From Acuticoccus sp. MNP-M23 (GTDB lineage Bacteria; Pseudomonadota; Alphaproteobacteria; Rhizobiales; Amorphaceae), in assembly GCF_031195445.1 (NCBI RefSeq), contig NZ_CP133480.1, positions 4,704,501 to 4,768,500 of the forward strand: 64,000 nucleotides of DNA, given 5' to 3'. The notes below the pieces were generated by a model. That model searched no databases, was not told the origin of the DNA, and worked only from the letters and a program-made list of their open reading frames with translations. Below are positions 53,498 to 62,721 of the stretch, in pieces. Within the stretch, counting starts at the first letter, position 1; each line of letters starts with the position of its first letter. The translations under genes were made by a program, and so were the position numbers.

Positions 53498-54889
53498 TCA
53501 GGCCGGGGAGATCATCTTTTCCGGCCGCACCACGCGGTCGAACGTCTCTTCGGACACAAAACCGCCGCCGACGGCCTCCTCGCGCAGCGTCGTCCCGTTC
53601 TTGTGGGCAAGCTTGGCGATCTTGGTCGCGTTGTCGTAGCCGATCTCCGGCGCAAGGGCGGTCACCAGCATCAGCGAACGGGCCATCAGGTCCTGGATCC
53701 GCTCGCGGTTGGCCTCGATACCCACCACGCACTTGTCGGTGAAGCTCACCGCACCGTCAGCCAGAAGGCGGACCGACTGCAGGAACGCGTCCGCCATCAC
53801 GGGCTTGTAGACGTTCAGCTCGAAATGCCCCTGGCTGCCCGCCACCGTCACCGTGGTCTGGTTGCCGAACACACGGCAGGCGACCATCGTCAGCGCTTCG
53901 CACTGGGTGGGGTTCACCTTGCCGGGCATGATCGACGAGCCGGGCTCGTTCTCCGGCAAGGACAGCTCGGCAAGGCCCGAACGCGGGCCGGAGCCCAGAA
54001 GGCGCACGTCGTTGGCGATCTTGAACAGCGCGGTGGCGGCGGTGTTGAGCGCGCCGTGAGCCGCCACGTAAGCATCGTGCGCTGCCAGCACCGCAAACTT
54101 GTTGGGTGCGGTCACGAATGGCAGCCCGGTGATGTCCGCAATCTGGCGGGCAACCGCAACGTCGAAGCCCGGCTTGGCATTGAGCCCGGTGCCGACCGCC
54201 GTGCCGCCCTGCGCCAGCGGGTAGAGCGCGTCCAGCACATGCCTGACCTCGGAAATCGCAAAGTCCAGCTGGGCGACATAGCCGGAAAATTCCTGGCCAA
54301 GCGTCAGCGGTGTCGCGTCCTGGGTGTGGGTGCGGCCGATCTTGATGATGTCGGCAAATTCCTCGGCCTTGGCGTTGAGCGCGTCACGCAGGTGCGTGAG
54401 GCCGGGAATGAGGCGGTGCGTGACCTCCTCCACCGCCGCAATGTGCATGGCCGTGGGGAATGTATCGTTGGAGGACTGCGAGCGGTTCACATGGTCGTTG
54501 GGGTGAACCGGGTCCTTGGAACCGATGGTGCCGCCAAGGCGCTCGATCGCAAGGTTGGCGATCACCTCGTTGGCATTCATGTTGGATTGGGTGCCGGAGC
54601 CGGTCTGGTAGATGACCAGCGGGAAGTCCTCGTCCCGTCGGCCTTCGATGACCTCTTCGGCGGCGGCGGCGATGGCATCTGCAATGCGGCCATCGAGGTT
54701 CCCGGCTTCCTTGTTGGCAAGGGCAGCCGCTTTCTTGATCACCCCGAGCGCCCGGATCATTGCAGGCGGCATGGTGTCGGTGCCGATCTTGAAGTTGATC
54801 AGGCTGCGCGCGGTCTGCGCCCCAAAGTAGCGTTCGCTGGGAACCTCAAGGGGGCCGAACGAATCGGTTTCGGTGCGTGTCTGGCTCAT
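53498..54889 (-). CDS. fumC: Class II fumarate hydratase FumC
   Basis: This 463-residue enzyme of the TCA cycle interconverts fumarate and malate. The superfamily signature [11 protein letters not shown] is near residue 318, with the catalytic serine in its flexible loop; [10 protein letters not shown] near residue 98 and [11 protein letters not shown] near residue 188 supply the other active-site strands. ATG 54889 gives the usual class II length. The downstream DUF4169 and RHH genes form a conserved alphaproteobacterial trio with it. Confidence 0.95.
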   Translation of the reverse strand: MSQTRTETDSFGPLEVPSERYFGAQTARSLINFKIGTDTMPPAMIRALGVIKKAAALANKEAGNLDGRIADAIAAAAEEVIEGRRDEDFPLVIYQTGSGTQSNMNANEVIANLAIERLGGTIGSKDPVHPNDHVNRSQSSNDTFPTAMHIAAVEEVTHRLIPGLTHLRDALNAKAEEFADIIKIGRTHTQDATPLTLGQEFSGYVAQLDFAISEVRHVLDALYPLAQGGTAVGTGLNAKPGFDVAVARQIADITGLPFVTAPNKFAVLAAHDAYVAAHGALNTAATALFKIANDVRLLGSGPRSGLAELSLPENEPGSSIMPGKVNPTQCEALTMVACRVFGNQTTVTVAGSQGHFELNVYKPVMADAFLQSVRLLADGAVSFTDKCVVGIEANRERIQDLMARSLMLVTALAPEIGYDNATKIAKLAHKNGTTLREEAVGGGFVSEETFDRVVRPEKMISPA

Positions 54890-55002
54890 TTTGGTGCTCG
54901 GTCCGGATTTTTCACGCGGATCTAGCACTTTTGGGCGGAGCGCACTACCGGCCGTTCGGCCTGCCCGGCAAGGCTGGCGCCATCAAGGCCGGTGCGCCGC
55001 GT

Positions 55003-55509
55003 TCAGCTGCCTTCGGTGGCCGACGGGACCGCGGTGAAGGCGATGGCCTCGATGATGCCGACGGCCTTCTGTTTGAGCTGGGGATCGGTGATGCTGGCGA
55101 AGGCCCGCACAAGGCGCACGGTCGCCGGATCGCTCAGCGCCTGGGACAGCGGCGATTCGTTGGTCTTCAGCGCGGATGCGCTCGGCTGGGTCGCTCCGTC
55201 GAAGAAATAGGTGATCGGCGCTTCCAGCACGATTGCGATCTGGTGAAGGCGGCTTGCGCCAATCCGGTTGGTGCCACGTTCATACTTCTGCACCTGCTGG
55301 AACGTAATTCCGAGCTGGTCTGCAAGTTTTTCCTGGCTCAGGCCAAGCTCAAGCCGGCGAAGACGCACACGCGAGCCAACATGGCTGTCAACAGAATTGG
55401 CTGACCGCTGGTTGGTTACTGGCGTTTCGCGTTTGGCTTCACCGGCAATAGCTTCGCCTGCGGCGTTTTTTTCCACGATAGTTCCCCGTTCGATCTTGCT
55501 AAGCGCCAT
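55003..55509 (-). CDS. XRE-family helix-turn-helix regulator
   Basis: This 168-residue protein has a cro/C1-type HTH (RLRRLELGLSQEKLADQLGITFQQVQKYERGTNRIGASRL) at about residues 48-87 and a C-terminal helical region (LSQALSDPATVRLVRAFASI). This architecture is abundant in Hyphomicrobiales, usually several paralogues per genome, with roles in stress or symbiosis. ATG 55509 is preferred; a TTG 60 bases upstream is open but poor. It lies upstream of fumC on the same strand, 113 bases away. Confidence 0.83.
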   Translation of the reverse strand: MALSKIERGTIVEKNAAGEAIAGEAKRETPVTNQRSANSVDSHVGSRVRLRRLELGLSQEKLADQLGITFQQVQKYERGTNRIGASRLHQIAIVLEAPITYFFDGATQPSASALKTNESPLSQALSDPATVRLVRAFASITDPQLKQKAVGIIEAIAFTAVPSATEGS

Positions 55510-55569
55510 AGTCAACTGTGCCCCCAACACACCGAACCACAGAAACCTAATGCAATCATACACGAACAA

Positions 55570-56050
55570 CCCAATCGAGGGGCGGACGACACGTCCGCAC
55601 TCAACCTAGGGGGAGCCTTCGGCAGAGGAACAGAACCCTAGAGTACCTACGGTAGATTTTCAATGTATGATTTTATCTGTCCCGGTATTTTCGGCAGGCA
55701 TTTGGCTGGTTTCGTCCAGTGATTGCAGCGGCAATTTGACTATTATCAACCGTAACGTCAATTGTCTTTTTGTCACCAAGTGGTGCGGAAATCGGTTACA
55801 TATCCCAATCAGCGGCTGTACGGCTGAATTTGTATGATTAGCATATAGGATAATCCCGCGCTGTGGAGCTATCCGACGATCAATTTAAACGGAAATATGA
55901 CCGATCCAGGCAAATTTCATGTATGAAAATGAAGGTATTCAACCTTTGCATGCCTCCCCTGCATTTGACCCGGTTTTACCACAGGCAAATTCACAGAGTT
56001 GCGCTTGCCACTTTACGCCGCCGATTCGAACTGCTAGTCACCGCCCCGTT
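55570..56050. other. AT-rich non-coding stretch before the split tRNA
   Basis: These 481 bases, between the divergent XRE and tRNA genes, have no gene I can support. They are distinctly AT-richer than the rest and include a small perfect hairpin GCGGACG/CGTCCGC at 55582-55598 that could be an operator or leader of the XRE gene. An unannotated small RNA cannot be ruled out. Confidence 0.5.
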
Positions 56051-56344
56051 GCCGCAGTAGCTCAGTGGTAGAGCGCACCCTTGGTAACAACATTGCCTCC
56101 CACACGGGAAACCGTGTGGTGTAAATCGCTCAAATTCGGGGAAAGCTGCTTCCGCTGCCAATCCCGAGCCAAGCCCGCCACGGCGGGACGGTGTAGAGAC
56201 TAGACGGGCGGCGCCCTCCCTCTCCTCAGGAGAGCGGGCGAAGGGATAGTCCAGACCACGAACGCACGGGCCTTCCGTGCGGCGGCGAAAGCCGAAGTGG
56301 TATGAAGGGTGAGGTCGGGAGTTCAATCCTCCCCTGCGGCACCA
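56051..56344 (+). tRNA. tRNA-Thr(GGU) interrupted by a group I intron
   Basis: Joining exons 56051-56085 and 56305-56344 gives a perfect 75-nt tRNA: acceptor GCCGCAG/CTGCGGC, D arm GCTC/GAGC with loop AGTGGTA, anticodon stem CACCC/GGGTG with loop TTGGTAA (anticodon GGT), T arm GGGAG/CTCCC with loop TTCAATC, discriminator A and encoded CCA. The anticodon reads ACC and ACU threonine codons. The loop is split after U36 by 219 bases. As the GGU tRNA-Thr is usually single-copy, splicing should be required for growth. Confidence 0.93.
56086..56304 (+). ncRNA. Group I self-splicing intron (IC3-like) within tRNA-Thr
   Basis: This is an ORF-less 219-nt ribozyme. The 5' splice follows a U and the last base is G (omega-G). 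GCC at 56095-56097 can serve as guide for the exon GGU, with a U-G pair at the splice site. P2 is CACACGG/CCGTGTG with a GAAA loop (56101-56118). Core elements are GAGCCAAG (56166-56173) and GTGTAGAGACTAGAC (56191-56205). P7 is GACTA (56198-56202) with TAGTC (56247-56251). P9 is CGGC/GCCG with a GAAA loop (56283-56294). Several blocks match my memory of the Azoarcus tRNA-Ile intron almost base for base. Confidence 0.92.
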
Positions 56345-56590
56345 GCACAATCACGCGCATCTGAAGCCATGTCAGCCACCTGAGCTGCGCATGCAGCGTT
56401 GGCGGCCGGTCGACGGCTGAAACGAGCGCGAATCATCTACAGCGGACCGAGCGTTGCCCAGAGCAAGCGGCACGAGGCGCTCAGCGCGGCGCGATGACGA
56501 GCGATTGTCCATCGCTCGCCCGTACCGCGCCCGATCTTGTTCGGGCGCCTCTTCGCGCTGGCAGCGCGCCCCGAAAGGGCGCGCCCGATA

Positions 56591-56956
56591 TCAGATGCGC
56601 CGGGCGGCCGCGACGGCAAGCAGCAGCCAGCCGATGATCAGAAGGCCGCCGCCAATTGGTGTGACGACGCCAATCCCGGCCGGAGCACCGATGGCCAGCC
56701 CATAGAGCGAGAACGAGAACAAGAGCACGCCAACGGCGATGGCCCAGGACGACGCCATCAGAAGGCCATCGAGCACGTGCCCCTTGAGGGCGCCCATCGC
56801 GACCAGCACCGCTGCGTGGAAGGCCTGGAAGTAGACCGCTGTCTGGAAAATTTCAGCGTTGGCACCCGTGAGCTGCCCCTGCAGGGCATGCGCCCCGAAG
56901 GCACCGAGCCCCACCGCAACGGCACCGTTGAGCGCGCCAATCAGAACAACCCGCAT
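56591..56956 (-). CDS. DUF423 family small membrane protein
   Basis: This 121-residue protein with four hydrophobic segments has the DUF423 opening LNGAVAVGLGAFGAHAL followed by FQTAVYFQAFHAAVLVAMG, which are diagnostic of the family. It is located in the inner membrane; its function is not known. It is monocistronic, with the ctpA terminator about 180 bases away on the upstream side. Confidence 0.87.
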   Translation of the reverse strand: MRVVLIGALNGAVAVGLGAFGAHALQGQLTGANAEIFQTAVYFQAFHAAVLVAMGALKGHVLDGLLMASSWAIAVGVLLFSFSLYGLAIGAPAGIGVVTPIGGGLLIIGWLLLAVAAARRI

Positions 56957-57133
56957 TCCAAACCTCGTCTTGCTGCATCTCGTTCATGCGTCCGGCCGCG
57001 CCAGCGACCGCGCATCCACAGGCGTAGCAAGATCCATGCACGATGTCCCCCACCTTCGGGAAAACCCGGCCCACTCCACTGCCGCGCGCGGAAAACTCAT
57101 CCCGCGGCGCCCTGCCCGCTCGGGCCGGCGCAT

Positions 57134-57163
57134 AAAAAAGGCGGGCCTGAAGCCCGCCTTTTT
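57134..57163. terminator. Strong bidirectional terminator downstream of ctpA
   Basis: GGCGGGC (57140-57146) and GCCCGCC (57152-57158) form a stem with a five-base loop, flanked by five A residues on one side and five T on the other that extend it. Both strands thus show a classical stem plus T run. It lies 43 bases beyond the ctpA stop and ends the leftward obgE-ctpA block. Confidence 0.88.
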
Positions 57164-57205
57164 GTCGCTGTGATTATCTGGGGGCAAGTCCGCCGGCGTG
57201 ATGCC

Positions 57206-58543
57206 TCAGTTCGGCACGCCCTCTTCGGGGTTGGGCGGGAACACCTTGTTGACCTTGATGCCGCGCAGGAGTTCCAGCGCATACTGCAGCTGCTGGTCCT
57301 CGGAGCGGTCCTGGGGGACGTAGGCGAAGGAACCGGAACGCTCCTCCTCCTCGCCGTCCTCAGCCACCAGATGGCCGCGCAGGGATGCTTCGCCGCGCGC
57401 CTCGACCTTGCCCTGCAATTCCTCGGGCAGCTCCTGCACCACCTGCAGGTCGGGGTCGATGCCCTTGGCCTGGATCGAGCGGCCGGCCGGGGTGTAGTAG
57501 CGCGCCGTGGTCAGCCGGATCGCACCGTTTGCGCCAAGCGGGATGATGGTCTGCACCGAACCCTTGCCGAAGGATTGCGTACCGATCACCGTGGCGCGGC
57601 GATGGTCCTGCAGCGCGCCGGCAACAATTTCGGACGCGGAGGCCGAGCCGCCATTGATCAGCACGATCACCGGCTTGCCCTCGGCCATGTCGCCGGATTC
57701 CGCGCTGTAGCGGCGCGTCGAGGCGCCTTCCTTGCCGCGGGTGGAAACGATCTCCCCGCGCTCCAGAAACGCGTCGGACACCGAGATTGCCTGGTCGAGC
57801 AGGCCGCCGGGGTTGTTGCGCAGGTCAAGGATGTAGCCCTTGACGTTGTCTTCGCCGATGTCCTTGGTCAGCTCGTCCATCGCGCGGTTGACGCCGCTGT
57901 CGGTCCGCTCGTTGAACTGCGAGATGCGGATGTATCCGACGTCGTCGCCCTGCTTCTCCCACTTGACCGACTGAATGCGCACGATGTCGCGCGTGATCGT
58001 GATCTCGATGGGATCGTCGACGTTCTCACGGCGCACGGTGATCACGATGTCGGTGTTCACCGGCCCGCGCATCTTCTCGACGGCTTCGGCAAGGGTGAGG
58101 CCGGCAACGTCGGTACCATCAAGCTTGGTGATGAGGTCGCCTGCCATCACGCCGGCGTCGAAGGCCGGGGTGTCGTCGATGGGGGTGACCACCTTGATGT
58201 AGTCGCCCTCCATGGTAACCTCGATGCCAAGGCCGCCGAACTCGCCGCGGGTCTGAACCTGCATGTCCTTGAAATCGTCGGGCGGCATGTAGCTGGAATG
58301 TGGGTCCAGCGCGGACAGCATGCCGTTGATGGCATTGGCGATGAGATCCTTCTCATCGGGCAATTCCACGTAGTCATCGCGCACGCGCTCGAACACGTCG
58401 CCGAACAGATCGAGCTGTCGGTACGTTTCCGTCGATGCCGCCTTGGCGGACAACGACAGGATATGTGCCGGGTCCGCTATCGCAAGCATCGACGCTGCAC
58501 CAAAGGCCGCGCCGGTCAGCACCAGTCCAATTCGACGGATCAT
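57206..58543 (-). CDS. ctpA: Carboxyl-terminal processing protease (S41)
   Basis: This 445-residue periplasmic protease has an N-terminal signal/anchor, a PDZ domain (about residues 90-175, GGLGIEVTMEGDYIKVV) and the S41 catalytic domain with the Ser in GGSASASEI (about 296) and the Lys in SFGKGSVQT (about 324). It trims or degrades periplasmic proteins, often acting in envelope turnover. It overlaps the EnvC-like gene start, a conserved pairing that links it to cell-wall hydrolase control. Confidence 0.94.
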   Translation of the reverse strand: MIRRIGLVLTGAAFGAASMLAIADPAHILSLSAKAASTETYRQLDLFGDVFERVRDDYVELPDEKDLIANAINGMLSALDPHSSYMPPDDFKDMQVQTRGEFGGLGIEVTMEGDYIKVVTPIDDTPAFDAGVMAGDLITKLDGTDVAGLTLAEAVEKMRGPVNTDIVITVRRENVDDPIEITITRDIVRIQSVKWEKQGDDVGYIRISQFNERTDSGVNRAMDELTKDIGEDNVKGYILDLRNNPGGLLDQAISVSDAFLERGEIVSTRGKEGASTRRYSAESGDMAEGKPVIVLINGGSASASEIVAGALQDHRRATVIGTQSFGKGSVQTIIPLGANGAIRLTTARYYTPAGRSIQAKGIDPDLQVVQELPEELQGKVEARGEASLRGHLVAEDGEEEERSGSFAYVPQDRSEDQQLQYALELLRGIKVNKVFPPNPEEGVPN

Positions 58544-59826
58544 TCAGTAGTCCTTCCACCATCGGGGCCGTGATCACGCCACCAGCCGTGACTATCAATC
58601 GCCATACCGTCTCGGCGCAACTCAACATATAGTAAGGGTCGCGAACGGGTCACCGCATCAGGCGCACCGGCCGCGTCGGCAAGAGCGGTCCGACCGGCCC
58701 GCAGCCCCATACGGCCCAGCGGTGTACCAGCCTTAACGCTTGCGCCAGCGTTCACGAAACTTTCCGCAAGGCCTGTCAGAACCATATGGTAGCCATCCCC
58801 CGCATCCAGGATCAAGACGTGGCCGTAGGTTCTAAATGGCGCAGCATAAAGGACCGTCGCCGGCATGGGGGCGAAAACTGTGGATTGTGCCAGCGCCGCT
58901 ATTGTCCGCCCCGTCGCCACTGCGCCGGTGGCCGTGGGGTCGCCATAGCGGCTGACAGCCGTTCCCGCCACCGGGGGCGGGAGATTGCCGCGCCTGTCGG
59001 CAAATGGAACGCCGGACGTCTCGGGCGCCTCTATTCCACCTTTTGAAAGGCGTTCCAGCAGCGTTTCGACCGAATCGGCCTCCTCGGCAAGCCGCGCCAG
59101 ATCGGCGCTCGCCCTGTCCCGCTCGTAAAGCGAAAGGGCGCGGCGGCGGCCGAGTTCTTCCACCAGTGCCGCCAGCCGGTCGCGCTCTTCGGTCACGTCC
59201 GAAAGGTCGGTGCGCAGGCGTGCCCAGCGCGACTCCTCGTCGCTCTCCAGTCGGGCCACTTCGTTCAGCGTTTCGGTGAGTTCGCGGGCTTCTGCGTCGA
59301 GGCCCGGGATGACGGCGTTCAGAAGAATGGCGCCGCGCACCACGTCGGACGGACCATCGGCGGAGGCAAACAGAGCGGGCGGCGGGCTGCGGCCAAGCCG
59401 CTGCAAGGCCATCAGCACGGTGGCGAGCTCCTTGCGCTTGCCGGCAAGCTTGTGCCGGATGGCGGCCTGATCGCTCGAAAGGTCCTCCAGCGCCACCTCG
59501 TCGCTGGCAATGCGGCCCTCCAGCACTGCGACCCGCGCACCGCTCTCGTCCAGCCGCTGGCGCAGCTTGGCCTCGTCGCCTGCAAGGTCGACCAGCGTTT
59601 CGCCGAGGGTGTTGGCGCGCGCCTGCGTCGCTTCGGTTTCCTCGCGCAGGCGCTCCAGCCTCGTGAGGAGCTGCTCGCGCTCGCGCGCCGCCTCGTCCTG
59701 CGGCAAGGGCTGTGCGTGAGCCCACGGGACGGCAAGGCCCAGCGCGAGCACGACCGCCAGCCATCGCACCGAAGCGGCAAGGGCTGCCCGGACAGTCAGA
59801 CGCGGTGGTAGGGATGCCCGATGCAT
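58540..59826 (-). CDS. EnvC-like murein hydrolase activator (degenerate M23)
   Basis: This 428-residue periplasmic protein has a signal peptide (to AHAQP), a long coiled coil (about residues 45-270) and a C-terminal LytM/M23 domain. The usual HxH zinc motif reads YVELR here and the first His-x3-Asp is replaced, as in E. coli EnvC, so it is probably an activator of amidases rather than a hydrolase. Its start overlaps rlmH by 31 bases and its stop overlaps ctpA; the order rlmH-envC-ctpA is conserved. Confidence 0.85.
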   Translation of the reverse strand: MHRASLPPRLTVRAALAASVRWLAVVLALGLAVPWAHAQPLPQDEAAREREQLLTRLERLREETEATQARANTLGETLVDLAGDEAKLRQRLDESGARVAVLEGRIASDEVALEDLSSDQAAIRHKLAGKRKELATVLMALQRLGRSPPPALFASADGPSDVVRGAILLNAVIPGLDAEARELTETLNEVARLESDEESRWARLRTDLSDVTEERDRLAALVEELGRRRALSLYERDRASADLARLAEEADSVETLLERLSKGGIEAPETSGVPFADRRGNLPPPVAGTAVSRYGDPTATGAVATGRTIAALAQSTVFAPMPATVLYAAPFRTYGHVLILDAGDGYHMVLTGLAESFVNAGASVKAGTPLGRMGLRAGRTALADAAGAPDAVTRSRPLLYVELRRDGMAIDSHGWWRDHGPDGGRTTE

Positions 59827-60251
59827 AGGGTGACGGCCCGGTATATCTGTTCTGCCAACATGACCCTTGCGAGCTGGTGCGGCAATGTCAGCGTGCTCAG
59901 CGACAACACATGATCGGCAGCCTGGCGCAAGCTTGGCGGGTGGCCATCGGCGCCGCCAATGGCAAACGTCACGTCGCGGGCATCATCCGCAAAGCCCTGC
60001 AGGAACGCCGCAAATTCCTCGCTGGTCAGCGCCTTCCCGCGCTCGTCGAGCGCGACGAGAACGCCCCTGCCCCGCTTGGCGAGGATTGACGCAGCCTCAC
60101 GGTCGGCCCGAGTCGGGCCGTCACCGTCCGGCAATTCGCGCACGTCGAACCCGGTGAGGCCCATGGCGCGACCGGCCTTTGCGGCGCGCTCCACGTAGCG
60201 CTCCGTCAAGGTCTTTTCCGGACCCGCCGCCTTGCCGACGGCGAGCAGCAA
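59796..60251 (-). CDS. rlmH: 23S rRNA (pseudouridine1915-N3)-methyltransferase RlmH
   Basis: This 151-residue SPOUT-fold methyltransferase modifies helix 69 of 23S rRNA. It shows the C-terminal knot AEQIYRAVTLCIGHPYH and the SAM-binding loop FAIGGADGHP. The start is unclear: TTG 60251 gives LLAVGK at the N-terminus, but homologues begin a few residues earlier. In frame upstream lie CTG-AAC-ATA-TTG, so a CTG start at 60260 would yield the expected MNILLLAVGK. Confidence 0.9.
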   Translation of the reverse strand: MLLAVGKAAGPEKTLTERYVERAAKAGRAMGLTGFDVRELPDGDGPTRADREAASILAKRGRGVLVALDERGKALTSEEFAAFLQGFADDARDVTFAIGGADGHPPSLRQAADHVLSLSTLTLPHQLARVMLAEQIYRAVTLCIGHPYHRV

Positions 60252-60256
60252 TATGT

Positions 60257-60655
60257 TCAGACCACGAGCTCCACCGCGGCGGAGGTGTCAATCTGCCACA
60301 TCTTCTCAAGATTGTAGAAGGTGCGGACCTCGGGACGAAACACGTGAATGATGATGTCGCCGGTGTCGATCAGCACCCAGTCTGCTGCGCTGAGGCCTTC
60401 CACACGGACGCTCTTCACGCCAGCGTCCTTCAGGTCGCGCAAAAGGTGATCGGCCACAGCGCCGACGTGGCGATGTGATCTGCCGGAGGCGACCACCATG
60501 TGGTCTGCAAGCGGTGTCTTGCCGGTCACGTCGATCGGCACGATGTCCTCGGCCTTCGAATCTTCGAGGCTGTCGAGAACGACGGTGAGCTGGTCGGCAA
60601 TGCCGGTGGGCTCAACATGGGCGGCGTCTGCCATCCCATCAGGCGTCAATGCCAT
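60257..60655 (-). CDS. rsfS: Ribosome silencing factor RsfS
   Basis: This 132-residue DUF143/Iojap protein binds uL14 on the 50S subunit and blocks subunit joining during starvation. The family segments KAEDIVPIDVTGKTPLADHMVVASG and DWVLIDTGDIIIHVF are present. ATG 60655, after GGAAG, is preferred, with ATG 60634 possible. The C-terminal extension (KMWQIDTSAAVELVV) is slightly longer than average. It lies between nadD and rlmH, its universal context. Confidence 0.92.
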   Translation of the reverse strand: MALTPDGMADAAHVEPTGIADQLTVVLDSLEDSKAEDIVPIDVTGKTPLADHMVVASGRSHRHVGAVADHLLRDLKDAGVKSVRVEGLSAADWVLIDTGDIIIHVFRPEVRTFYNLEKMWQIDTSAAVELVV

Positions 60656-60770
60656 GTGTGCGGGGCTTCCTTTCGTAAAATGCGGCCCTCTCCGCAAATC
60701 GTCACATCAGATGCAACGCAGAGAATCGTGCTGCGTCTGCAAGAAAGATAGGTTTTTGTCTATGGCTGTT

Positions 60771-61430
60771 TCAAGACGCAGCCTGAAATACCTTCGTTTG
60801 CGCCCTGAGAACTGTGGAGGAGAGCGGCTCCAGCGGCCCGTGCAGGAACACCCAGGCCGGGGGTGCGCGAAACGGCAATGCGGCGGCATCGCCCTCCAGC
60901 AGCCGGGATGCCGCGAAGGCACGGGCCGCGGGCGCGTAAAGCGCCGAACGCGAGGCGCCCGGCCGGTCCACCACGCCCACCGGCACCCGCCCCATGATTT
61001 CGCGCCACTCCTGCCAGCGGTGAAAGTCGGCCAGATTGTCGGCGCCCATCAGCCACACAAACCGGACCGTGGGATAGCGGCTTTCGAGAAAGCGGATGGT
61101 GTCGGCGCTGTACCGCGTACCGATGGCCGCCTCGAACGCTGTCACCTTCATGCGCGGATGACGCGCTCTGCGACGCGCCATGGCAACCCGGTCGGCAAGC
61201 GGCGCAAGGCCTGTCTGCGACTTCAGCGGATTGCCGGGTGTCACCAGCCACCACACCGCATCCAGCGAAAGGCGGTGGAGCGCGGTCAGCGCCACATGGC
61301 GGTGCCCCTTGTGCGGCGGATTGAACGAACCGCCGAAGAGGCCGACGCACTGCCCCGCCCCGACCAGCGGAACGCGCAGCGCAGCGGCATCGGCAACCGG
61401 CTCCGGGCCGATCCGGCCGCGCTGCCTCAC
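60771..61430 (-). CDS. nadD: Nicotinate-nucleotide adenylyltransferase NadD
   Basis: This 219-residue enzyme adenylylates nicotinate mononucleotide in NAD synthesis. GLFGGSFNPPHKGHRH carries the HxGH motif, and LSSTVLR near the C-terminus matches the ISSTxIR motif. GTG 61430, 19 bases after proA, gives the right length with about 27 residues before the motif; the frame continues open upstream inside proA. No clear ribosome site is visible, so coupling to proA is likely. Confidence 0.9.
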   Translation of the reverse strand: MRQRGRIGPEPVADAAALRVPLVGAGQCVGLFGGSFNPPHKGHRHVALTALHRLSLDAVWWLVTPGNPLKSQTGLAPLADRVAMARRRARHPRMKVTAFEAAIGTRYSADTIRFLESRYPTVRFVWLMGADNLADFHRWQEWREIMGRVPVGVVDRPGASRSALYAPAARAFAASRLLEGDAAALPFRAPPAWVFLHGPLEPLSSTVLRAQTKVFQAAS

Positions 61431-61449
61431 AAGAACGCAGGGCGCCGTG

Positions 61450-62721
61450 TCACGGCCGCGTCTGCCCCTCGCCGTGTACGCGGTACTTGAAGGTGGTGAG
61501 CTGCTCCAGACCGACCGGGCCACGGGCATGAAAACGCCCGGTGGCGATCCCGATCTCGGCGCCCATCCCGAACTCGCCGCCATCGGCGAACTGGGTGGAG
61601 GCGTTGTGGACCACAATTGCCGAATCCACCTCGTTCAGGAAGCGCGCAGCGGCCTCCGGATCGGCGGTGACGATCCCGTCCGTATGGTTGGACGAATATT
61701 GCGCGATATGGGCCAGCGCCCCGTCCAGCCCGTCGACAACGGCCACCGAAATAATCGGGGCCAGATATTCGGTGGCGAAATCCTGCGTTGTCGCCTCAGC
61801 CATCGGCAGGACGTCGCGGATGCTCCGGTCGCCGCGCAGCTCGCAGCCGGCATCCTGCAGCGCTTCAAGAACCGGGACGGCGTGGGGAAGGAAGGCCGTG
61901 TCGATCAACAGCGTTTCGGCCGAACCGCAGATGCCCGTGCGACGCATCTTGGCGTTCAGCACCACATCGAGCGCCATTTGAGGTTCCGCGGCGCCATGGA
62001 GGAACACATGGCACAGCCCTTCAAGGTGCGCGAACACCGGGATACGGGCTTCCCGCTGCATCCGCAGCACAAGGCCGCGACCGCCGCGCGGAACAATCAC
62101 GTCGATGGTGCCGTCGGCGCCGGCGAGCATCGCGCCTACCGCGGCACGGTCACGGGTTGGCACCAGCTGGACCGCATCCTGCGGCAGCCCCGCCGCATCG
62201 AGCCCCGCGCGGATTGCAGCGGCAATGGCCCGCGCCGAGCGCACAGTCTCCGAACCGGACCGCAGGATCACTGCATTGCCCGCCATCACGCAAAGCGCAG
62301 CGGCATCAGCGGTGACGTTGGGGCGGCTTTCGTAGATGACGCCGATCACGCCGAGCGGGGTCGAGACCCGCTCGATCCGGAGACCGTTGGGCCTGTCCCA
62401 CGATGCCAGCATCCGCCCGACAGGGTCCGGCAGATCGGCAATCGCCTCCAACGAGCCGGCAATTGCCTCGATCCGCGCATCGTCCAGCTTCGCGCGGTCG
62501 CGAAAGGCAGGGTTGGGATCCATCTCGCTGAGGTCGGCAAAATTGGCAGAAAGGATGTCCGGTGCGGCGCTGCGCACTGCAGCGGCCATTGCAACCAGTG
62601 CTGCGCGCTTCTGGTCGCCGCTGGCGAGCGCCAGTGTGGTTTGCGCGGCCCGTGCGCGCGCGCCCATCACAGCCACCATTTCGGCCGCGGAGCCCTCTGT
62701 CGGAGCCATTTGCAGCGTCAC
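61450..62721 (-). CDS. proA: Gamma-glutamyl phosphate reductase ProA
   Basis: This 423-residue enzyme reduces glutamyl-5-phosphate in proline synthesis. The catalytic cysteine lies in [14 protein letters not shown]; the family pattern [19 protein letters not shown] (as [13 protein letters not shown]) and [19 protein letters not shown] are present. GTG 62721 overlaps the proB stop (GTGA) and follows GGAGGAAAC, so it is the likely start. A longer open frame upstream reads through proB in another frame and is not real. Confidence 0.94.
   Translation of the reverse strand: MTLQMAPTEGSAAEMVAVMGARARAAQTTLALASGDQKRAALVAMAAAVRSAAPDILSANFADLSEMDPNPAFRDRAKLDDARIEAIAGSLEAIADLPDPVGRMLASWDRPNGLRIERVSTPLGVIGVIYESRPNVTADAAALCVMAGNAVILRSGSETVRSARAIAAAIRAGLDAAGLPQDAVQLVPTRDRAAVGAMLAGADGTIDVIVPRGGRGLVLRMQREARIPVFAHLEGLCHVFLHGAAEPQMALDVVLNAKMRRTGICGSAETLLIDTAFLPHAVPVLEALQDAGCELRGDRSIRDVLPMAEATTQDFATEYLAPIISVAVVDGLDGALAHIAQYSSNHTDGIVTADPEAAARFLNEVDSAIVVHNASTQFADGGEFGMGAEIGIATGRFHARGPVGLEQLTTFKYRVHGEGQTRP

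Noticed and set aside
55991-56350. A 119-codon minus-strand frame over the split tRNA
   Set aside because: It is the complement of the structured tRNA and intron and has no protein features.
56537-58573. A 678-codon plus-strand frame opposite ctpA and DUF423
   Set aside because: It runs antisense to two well-supported genes, is biased to His/Arg/Gly and has no recognisable domain.
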